DNA of 26,191 nt from Hepatocystis sp. ex Piliocolobus tephrosceles (taxonomy: Eukaryota > Apicomplexa > Aconoidasida > Haemosporida > Plasmodiidae). Every line of letters starts with the position of its first letter. The stretch's first letter is position 1. The notes beneath the pieces are model-generated. The model did not search any database, was not told the origin of the DNA, and was given only the letters and a program-made list of their open reading frames with translations. The translations under genes and the position numbers were made by a program. The stretch covers positions 1-26,191 of the forward strand of contig CABPSV020000148.1 in assembly GCA_902459845.2 (NCBI GenBank). Direction: 5' to 3'. Positions 20,301-26,191 of the stretch are shown here, in pieces.

Positions 20301-23300
20301 CTATTGGGTTCATGATTTTTTTGATAAAATTTTATATTTTATAAAGTTTACTAAAAATGAGAAAAATAAAGATAATAAAAAAAAACAAAATGGTGAAAAA
20401 AAAGAAAATAAATTAGAAAATGATGTATATACAGGATTAAAATCAACACTTACTTCTTTATTTATTCATGTGGATCATGAAATTTTGTCTGAATTGTGTC
20501 AAAAATTTTTGAATAATATTGATGTGGAAAACTCTAAAGCTTTATCTATTATTCCTTATGCGATTGGACTTATAAATAATAATAAAATTTTTGATACATT
20601 ATTTAATGCATTTTTTAAAAAGTTAATAACAAAGAGGAAAAAAAAAAAAGGACCAGTTGTTGATGGTGGTTTGGGGATTACTGGTGGCTCAAATGATAGT
20701 ATTACTTATGTGTATGAAAAGAATGAATTTATTAATGATAGTAGTGCTAAATGTTATTTACATTTTTTGTCCAGTTTGATTAGAAAAGTTAATAGAAAAT
20801 ATATAAATTTCGAAGATATATACAAATTAATAGAAATATATATACTTGAAGAGAATAAAAGTGTATTTAAATATGTATGTAAAATTATATATAGATTGTT
20901 GGAAAATATATTTTCTTTTAGTGTGAAAAGTATAGCAAGTTTTCAAGTAACCGAACATATGGAAAATAAGGAGAAATTCAATAGTATGATATATTGGTGT
21001 GCTCCTTGGTATATTATAAATAAAGATAAATACAATGAAATAGGAATAAATAATGGATTGGACAAATTAGGAATTGTTAGCAAAGAAAAAGAAAATAATT
21101 CCGAGTTGAACCATAACGATAGAAGTGATGAATATAACGCTTGCCAACTTGAAACAAACGACATGTCGAAACTAATAAAATGGGAAATACCTACAGTTGA
21201 AGATATAAAAATAGGTAAACTATATATTTATTTTATTTTAGACATACTTATCGATTTATTAACACAATGTAATATACCTATTGATACACCTAATTTAATT
21301 AAATATGTAGAGAAAAAAAAAACGAAATTAACAAATGAAATAAAAAAGCAGAATTATAATTTTACGTTAAACCATTTTACAATAATATCTAGAATATATA
21401 AAATTATAAAATCTATTATTAAAGGTTTGAGTAGTTTATATCCTGATGAAAGATATAATTATAACAGTATTTTATCTATAAAATGTCATATAATTCGTTC
21501 AAAACTATTTTTATATTTTTATATTTACGCATCTGAAATTGTTATTATATTATCATCACATGTGTTAAAAATACCAAATCAAGTGTTACGAATTTCAGAA
21601 TATGTAGACTATATGAACAAAGAAAAATCAACACAAAAGATAACTGTTGATTATGTCAAAAATAAGAATCATTCAAATGAATCGAATGAAAAGAAACAAA
21701 AAAAAAAAAATAAAGAAAAATTAGCAAAGAACGATTTTTTTACAAATGTTATTTATAATAAAGAAAGAGACATAAAAGGTGATGCTAAAATACAAAGAAA
21801 AATTATAAAAATTATTCATTTTATTCTTTTGAAATTTAATGAAAATACCAATTCTAGAGTATATAATGATTATATTAATAATATATTATCCTATACATAT
21901 AATATATACCCTTATAGTTATAATTATGATATTATAAAAAATCAATACATTAACAATATATATTATATTTATAATGAAAGATTAAAACAAAGAAAATCGA
22001 ATTATAATTTTACAGGATATAGAGAACAGTTATGTAATATTTTATTTTTTTTAAATTTATCTATTTATTTACAAGTTAGGTCCTATGCTCAAAATACTAT
22101 AAAACAATTATTACCATCATTTAAAACTATTAAAGCAGCCTTTTTGAAAATTTTATTATTTTACATAAAACATTATATTTTGTTGTATAAGTTGACTATT
22201 AAGGGAGAGGAGGGGGATGAAAAAGTCGTTCATGATAAGGGAAAAGGAGAAGTCGAAGGTGAGGGAGTGGACAATATATCAGGTATTGGTAGTAGTAACG
22301 AAATAAGTAAAGATATTATTGAAAATGTTACTGAGGAAGGGGATTATATTAGCAATATACAGTTAAAAATAGAAAATGAAAAAAATGGTAAGCTTGTAAA
22401 TGTAGGTAGAAATAGTGTAGATAAAATGAATAGCTTTGAAAGTTATGATGGAGTTGATAATAATAAGAATTATTTCGAAAACAAATGTATTAGTTGCTTT
22501 AACGGTGTTCTTTTAACAATAGTTAATAACTCTGGGTTAATAAAAAAAATTGGTAGTGATTTATATTTATTAAAAAAATATATAAAAATTATTATTAACA
22601 TTTTGAGACTAGAAATACAAAAAGAAGAAGACATAAATATGAAATGTATGAAATTTGTTTATTCTTTAATTAATTGTCGTTTTGTAAGAAATGATACTAT
22701 TTTTTATAAAGAAACAAAAAAAAAAAAGAATTTAAATGAATATATATTATTTTTAAAAAAGGAAAGTGAAAAAAATAATAATAATGTCTATATACAAATA
22801 GTTATTTTGTCTTTTTTTATTTGTTATAATAATTTTGTTGTTGATAATTATGGAGTATTTTATTTTAATTATTTATTAAAGCATTTGTCTATAAAAAAAA
22901 ATGTAAATGTTTATAATTTAGCATATTGTGGTTTTATTAAATTTTTGGCGTATCTTAATTATACAAACTCGAAAATCAATAAACGTAACGAACGTAATGA
23001 ACGTAATGAACGTAATGAACGTAATGAACGTAAGGAACAAATAAATGGGTTACTTGCACCTAATCAAATAACAAATGTATTTAATAATGAAATTATTTAT
23101 AAAAATTTTGTTCAAATATGTATATATAAAAATTTGAAAAGTAAAAAAAAAAAAAATAACTTAAATGCTATTATTATGAATTTATCAAAAGTGGATAAAA
23201 ATTTTAAGGGATTTATTCAGATAGGAGATGGACATATTCAAAATTTTTTTTCTTATTATGTTTTTTTTAAATTTTTAGTAAATTTACAAAATCAGTTAGA

Positions 23301-25497
23301 CATGCAAGAACATTCAGTTGATAAAAATGACCAACTTTCCGAAACAAATTATAGTAATAATGTAATCGAAGAGATAGCTGTACCGGAATTGAAAAAAAAA
23401 AAAAATGATGATAATAATAATAATAATAATAATAAAATGTGTTTTGAAGAAAACAAAGTTTTGGATGGATCGGTTTCATATGGTCATAACATTCCTGGTA
23501 TATATAGTAGTAATACAAATAATGATAATAATAGTTGTAAGGGAGAAGTGAACAAATATTTGTTATCACACGAGACTAAGTTTAATGACACCACTACTAC
23601 TGTCACTACAACTGCCACTACTACTGCCACTACTACTGCCACTACAACTGCCACTACAACTGCCACTACTACTGCCACTACTACTGCCACTACTACTGCC
23701 ACTACCACTGCCACTACTACTGCCACAACAAACAATAACAACTTTTTAAGTTTTACAAAACCGAATTACTTAAAAATGATAATACCATTCTTAAAGGAAT
23801 TACAATTAGATGACTCACAATTAGATAATGAATATAAAGCTACATTTATTTCGTTAGTATGTCCATTACTTTTATCATTACGTAAATTAAAAAATAGAAA
23901 ATTAGCACAAGAAATAATATTGTCAGTTTTAAATTTATTAGAAAAAGAATTAAGTATTGTAAATGTGGAAGTTTTTAATTTATGGAAATATAATTTCCAT
24001 TTATTATTTATTAATATAAAAAAAAATTATATTTTAATATATGAAGAATTGTTTAAATTTTGTTTAAATTTACAATTACAAGATGTATCTAATTTAATTT
24101 TTAAAAAAAAAATTGAATTATTAAATATAATGTTGATATATAGTGTTCATAAAAATAATCATATATTAGATAATACTATAACCAATTTTCTTAAATTAAT
24201 TGATAACGATAATATAACAATAAAACATGTAATTGGTGATTTTTTAGCTTATTTATTATATGTAATATATGACAATAAATATTATACACATTTAAATTAT
24301 ATATATTATAATATTTTACTTCATATTTATAAAATATCATTAAATGTGATTGAGTATTTAAAAAATGACGATCATATTAATATAAAAAATAGTATACGAA
24401 TTGGTGATAATAATACATGTACTGATACAATTAATAATACGAATAATACTAATACAAATGTTAATAATATTGGTGATAATAATGAAGATACACATTTATC
24501 TAAACAATGTTCACAAATATATGCTTTAGAAACATTTGCATATTTAACCATAAATTTATTTGTAAATAAATGTATGTATGTTCTAAACAATTTAAGTATT
24601 CAATTTTTAAACATGTTTATATTATCTTTACAATTGGTTGATAATTATATTAATGACCTTGTGAAAAAAGCTATTAATTGTCTTTTATGTCCATCTTTAT
24701 ATATATTTAATTTGGAAAAAATAAATTATAAACATGTAAAAAAAATGGTCACATATGATATTTTTCAAGTAAAAGATGAGCAAAGTGAAGAAAAGAAAAA
24801 TAAAAACGGAGTAATAGAATATAATAATAATTGCATTAACTTTGATATATTATTAAAAACAAATATTAGAAAATTAATACAAACAAATTTGATAATTTTA
24901 CTCAATCATAGTAATTGGAAAGTTAGAATCAATGCATTACATTTTTGTTATAATTTCCATTATTATTATTGTATATATTTTTATGAAGGTATAGAAAATC
25001 AATTTTTTATTAATATTTTTATATCTTTATTAGTAGATAAATATGTAGAAATACACAATTCTGCTCGGAATATATTATCATCAGTATTTTGTTATTATGA
25101 TAATCAAGTACTTCAAACAATTGCAAACTTTTTTTTAATGTTAGTAAATGAAAAAAAAAGTATTACAAAAAATGAAACAACAAAAGAAATAAATACAACA
25201 TCTGATGTTAATGCAAAAATAATAGAAAGAAAAAAAAATATAGCTATTTTTACACTTATAAGTATTATTAACTCTTTTCCAAATTATATCCCTAAATGGC
25301 TTCCGAATATTTTAATAAATGTAGCTAAAATGACAAACAATACTGTACATTCTATCAAAAAAGAAATTGAAGAATGTCTTCAAAACTTTTTAAGAACACA
25401 TAAGGATGAGTGGGAATTTAAATACAAGTTAGCTTTTACCGAAGAGCAGTTAAATATATTAGATATGTATAAAGGAGGCCTCAACTACTTTACTTAA
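17359..25497 (+). CDS. PA200: Proteasome activator PA200/Blm10-like HEAT-repeat protein
   Basis: A single exon of 2712 codons from ATG 17359 to TAA 25495. ATG 17383 is an equally good start (2704 residues). The frame is open further left, but only from a TTG inside a repeat, so I reject that start. PA200/Blm10 are solenoids of HEAT-like repeats that cap the ends of the 20S proteasome. The C-terminus supports the call: residues about 2519-2540 begin with the HEAT-type Trp-Lys-Val-Arg-Ile-Asn-Ala, and residues 2679-2712 (Arg-Thr-His-Lys-Asp-Glu-Trp, then Phe-Thr-Glu-Glu-Gln-Leu-Asn-Ile-Leu) align with the last segment of animal PSME4, which ends Tyr-Tyr-Ala. An Arg-Ser-Tyr-Ala-Gln block near 1573 fits the family's Arg-Ser-x-Ala-Gln segment. 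The protein is longer than human PSME4 (about 1840) or yeast Blm10 (about 2140) because of Asn-, Lys-, Ser- and Thr-rich inserts. The last three residues are Tyr-Phe-Thr, so the HbYX tyrosine is replaced. Likely nuclear/cytosolic. Confidence 0.85.
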   Translation: MTTYTTNKMLNTLRKLNDYSNFLPTQIKSKVKKEKYIILNEIKRITTVKKNDAYNVTFVIKLFNSYEIINTEKYESFHFYIFMIRYLWRSLLNKNLGPSLKTYICQVISNILKNIKKYILDDFFFNNNINLIEKKTHEVDDLFKQMSGRTNDGVMTSNDNINYDSEVTNNSYEDLSDSYYNEYKKNNDESDNDSSSYENKEEVSTHSTYNVMYDGIYDKNEDYDKNNFLNEEVIINKKNESFRLYIQKYILDIIDYKYLFNLLYDYLNNYNIKHNECSYNMKKNFIGSVLNVLINLKSFCYYNMNIHNFLIKFSLNNIFAVEYEEYINKEKKFKFIQTDDNDLMMILINKKLNDPVSNIQRGDCELNGQNNQSLPTHNDNNNYNNKDNNKDNNKDNNKDNNNNIGDSNGKIKKRKEHEIWNNEDTDICFDITKIILDETQDLSNLDLTKCNITNLEICSRYNTIFLNFFLLSLLSSNDLCFKLIKHKKILFLYKQVKRLNWHSINFAFIKIIYKGVKYAYIYNLDIKNEIKDMLNILFFLFMFYIKLPNNVQMNSSKYFIPEQYMLLINDDDSVIKNLSKIFVFLFNKKYQNEQGKEKDNLEKNKEKEIKLVKAFFSYLNENNFSINNSHNIGMGEVGESAMVEKRDIAEHYSILEKNNLFRLFDNLDIHGFLNIITSLFIPHIHPSNMGKHVGNINLFINSFLYCFIRKLKREDIYLRRLHTNSTNNKYNDINDKNSDVFSYINNYFIFKEDKQFVVNKFTKLAVQGMYPKNNKGTSLFENILKHICILDINSLDIFTKKIIECLVNVNISTQICNGLLSLCLLLPLLIKYKSVYLKDILSVIVVGIDISDIYKSFTIFSFLSILFSYIPIVQIDSSCITNEDYKLLIEEYKKIEKFEKDYGVVVEVGMLNSNCFVKSTEKSSSNSSSSSSNNNGVDGGGGKIVENDLYNIVTHSREHITSDEQIKCIIKEREELLNYLCYWVHDFFDKILYFIKFTKNEKNKDNKKKQNGEKKENKLENDVYTGLKSTLTSLFIHVDHEILSELCQKFLNNIDVENSKALSIIPYAIGLINNNKIFDTLFNAFFKKLITKRKKKKGPVVDGGLGITGGSNDSITYVYEKNEFINDSSAKCYLHFLSSLIRKVNRKYINFEDIYKLIEIYILEENKSVFKYVCKIIYRLLENIFSFSVKSIASFQVTEHMENKEKFNSMIYWCAPWYIINKDKYNEIGINNGLDKLGIVSKEKENNSELNHNDRSDEYNACQLETNDMSKLIKWEIPTVEDIKIGKLYIYFILDILIDLLTQCNIPIDTPNLIKYVEKKKTKLTNEIKKQNYNFTLNHFTIISRIYKIIKSIIKGLSSLYPDERYNYNSILSIKCHIIRSKLFLYFYIYASEIVIILSSHVLKIPNQVLRISEYVDYMNKEKSTQKITVDYVKNKNHSNESNEKKQKKKNKEKLAKNDFFTNVIYNKERDIKGDAKIQRKIIKIIHFILLKFNENTNSRVYNDYINNILSYTYNIYPYSYNYDIIKNQYINNIYYIYNERLKQRKSNYNFTGYREQLCNILFFLNLSIYLQVRSYAQNTIKQLLPSFKTIKAAFLKILLFYIKHYILLYKLTIKGEEGDEKVVHDKGKGEVEGEGVDNISGIGSSNEISKDIIENVTEEGDYISNIQLKIENEKNGKLVNVGRNSVDKMNSFESYDGVDNNKNYFENKCISCFNGVLLTIVNNSGLIKKIGSDLYLLKKYIKIIINILRLEIQKEEDINMKCMKFVYSLINCRFVRNDTIFYKETKKKKNLNEYILFLKKESEKNNNNVYIQIVILSFFICYNNFVVDNYGVFYFNYLLKHLSIKKNVNVYNLAYCGFIKFLAYLNYTNSKINKRNERNERNERNERNERKEQINGLLAPNQITNVFNNEIIYKNFVQICIYKNLKSKKKKNNLNAIIMNLSKVDKNFKGFIQIGDGHIQNFFSYYVFFKFLVNLQNQLDMQEHSVDKNDQLSETNYSNNVIEEIAVPELKKKKNDDNNNNNNNKMCFEENKVLDGSVSYGHNIPGIYSSNTNNDNNSCKGEVNKYLLSHETKFNDTTTTVTTTATTTATTTATTTATTTATTTATTTATTTATTTATTTATTNNNNFLSFTKPNYLKMIIPFLKELQLDDSQLDNEYKATFISLVCPLLLSLRKLKNRKLAQEIILSVLNLLEKELSIVNVEVFNLWKYNFHLLFINIKKNYILIYEELFKFCLNLQLQDVSNLIFKKKIELLNIMLIYSVHKNNHILDNTITNFLKLIDNDNITIKHVIGDFLAYLLYVIYDNKYYTHLNYIYYNILLHIYKISLNVIEYLKNDDHINIKNSIRIGDNNTCTDTINNTNNTNTNVNNIGDNNEDTHLSKQCSQIYALETFAYLTINLFVNKCMYVLNNLSIQFLNMFILSLQLVDNYINDLVKKAINCLLCPSLYIFNLEKINYKHVKKMVTYDIFQVKDEQSEEKKNKNGVIEYNNNCINFDILLKTNIRKLIQTNLIILLNHSNWKVRINALHFCYNFHYYYCIYFYEGIENQFFINIFISLLVDKYVEIHNSARNILSSVFCYYDNQVLQTIANFFLMLVNEKKSITKNETTKEINTTSDVNAKIIERKKNIAIFTLISIINSFPNYIPKWLPNILINVAKMTNNTVHSIKKEIEECLQNFLRTHKDEWEFKYKLAFTEEQLNILDMYKGGLNYFT
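18512..18566 (+). repeat. 12-bp in-frame repeat (Asp-Asn-Asn-Lys) in gene 5
   Basis: Four tandem GACAATAATAAA units with flanking Asn codons, forming a hydrophilic insert in the solenoid. Confidence 0.85.
20125..20185 (+). repeat. Ser/Asn/Gly low-complexity insert in gene 5
   Basis: AGT triplets followed by AAT and GGT triplets, coding for Ser-rich, then Asn, then Gly-rich sequence. Confidence 0.8.
22984..23038 (+). repeat. 9-bp in-frame repeat (Arg-Asn-Glu) in gene 5
   Basis: Six tandem CGTAATGAA units; the first has AACGAA and the last AAGGAA. It codes for a charged Arg-Asn-Glu insert between helical segments. Confidence 0.9.
23590..23727 (+). repeat. 12-bp in-frame repeat (Ala-Thr-Thr-Thr) in gene 5
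   Basis: About eleven tandem units of GCCACTACTACT with synonymous ACA and ACC variants. It gives a Thr-rich linker just before a well-ordered block that starts near 23760. Confidence 0.9.
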
Positions 25498-25905
25498 TAT
25501 GTTATATAGAGGAGTGAGTATGTACGTATATATATAACGGAAGCAGAGTAAAAAAAAAACATAATAAAATTTAATAGAAATAAGAAAAACATAATTTACA
25601 ACATGTACAAAATTAAAAAAAAAAAGAAGGAGGTACAAACGGATGTGCATATATACATGTGGCATTTCAACTTTTGAAATGTAGAATTTTGTTGTATATT
25701 TACCTTACTAAATAGTATTTATAATAAAATACGTTACATCTGTCTTTCCATTTGTTTGTTATTTTACTATTTTACTACTTTTTATTTTACTACTTTTTAT
25801 TTTACTACATTTTATTTTACTATTTTTTTTTTTTTTATTTTACTATTTTTTTTTTTTATTTTACTATTTTTTTTTTTATTTTACTACTTTTTATTTTGTA
25901 TGTAC
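25498..25905. other. 3' flank of gene 5 with T-rich 16-bp array
   Basis: Downstream of the gene 5 stop there are about 250 bp of AT-rich sequence with A runs. From about 25764 to 25896 there follow imperfect units of TTTATTTTACTACTTT, whose T run lengths vary from copy to copy. No gene is visible. Confidence 0.7.
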
Positions 25906-26191
25906 GTTCGATTGTTTGATCGTTCGATTATTCGATCGTTCGATTATTCGATTGTTCGATTGTTCGATTGTTTGATCGTTCGATTGTTCGATTGTTTGAT
26001 CGTTCGATTGTTCGATTGTTCGATTGTTTGATCGTTCGATTGTTCGATTGTTTGATCGTTCGATTGTTTGATCGTTCGATTGTTTGATCGTTCGATTGTT
26101 TGATCGTTCGATTGTTCGATTGTTCGATTGTTCGATTGTTCGATTGTTCGATTGTTCGATTGTTCGATTGTTCGATTGTTCGATTGTTCGA
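25906..26191. repeat. 8-bp minisatellite (GTTCGATT), running off the right edge
   Basis: About 36 tandem 8-bp units with no loss of phase. Two main types occur: GTTCGATT and GTTTGATC, with early ATTCGATC and ATTCGATT variants. The left two thirds mixes types in pairs and triplets; from about 26109 all units are GTTCGATT. The array is cut by the window end, so its full size is unknown. The one long + frame through it is repeat-derived. Confidence 0.95.

Noticed and set aside
25906..26191. Telomere or subtelomere repeat
   Set aside because: The unit GTTCGATT does not match the Plasmodium telomere repeat TT(T/C)AGGG, and no var/rif-type or Rep20-type sequence is present.

Overview
The window looks like nuclear DNA of a malaria parasite (Plasmodium). 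The evidence is extreme A+T richness, Asn/Lys-rich proteins with low-complexity inserts, very long uninterrupted ORFs, short GT-AG introns with T-rich acceptors, and dozens of homopolymer tracts. The density of Asn runs and in-frame minisatellites suggests a P. falciparum-like (Laverania) species. That is an inference; the species cannot be fixed from this window.

Five protein genes are supported. (1) 38-4330 (+): large Plasmodium-type protein of unknown function, frame open to the left edge. (2) 4623-6458 (-): Lys/Asn-rich helical-repeat protein with a presequence-like N-terminus. (3) 7662-11944 (+): six-exon gene reconstructed here. Its first exon encodes a clean signal peptide, exon 3 carries three S1 RNA-binding folds, and exons 5-6 encode a C-terminal WWE-like domain. 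It is probably an apicoplast RNA-binding or translation protein with an unexpected (ADP-ribose-binding-type) module. (4) 12375-14384 (-): two-exon protein with up to three RRM folds and a mitochondrial-type N-terminus, of hnRNP H/F-GRSF1 flavour. (5) 17359-25497 (+): giant HEAT-repeat protein whose C-terminus matches the proteasome activator PA200/Blm10, with the terminal proteasome-docking tripeptide changed to Tyr-Phe-Thr.

The genes alternate in strand. Convergent pairs (1/2 and 3/4) are separated by about 0.3-0.4 kb, each gap holding a perfect hairpin. Divergent pairs (2/3 and 4/5) are separated by 1.2 and 3.0 kb of promoter-type DNA full of homopolymers and minisatellites. The most striking non-coding elements are a 14-bp, 50% GC tandem array (6582-6887), an 8-bp TCGA-containing array running off the right edge (25906-26191), and a 19-bp array overlapping the stop codon of gene 4.

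Functionally, genes 2, 3 and 4 all look like organelle-directed proteins, two of them with RNA-binding folds, while gene 5 belongs to nuclear/cytosolic proteasome biology. Plasmodium neighbours are usually transcribed separately, so no operon is implied.
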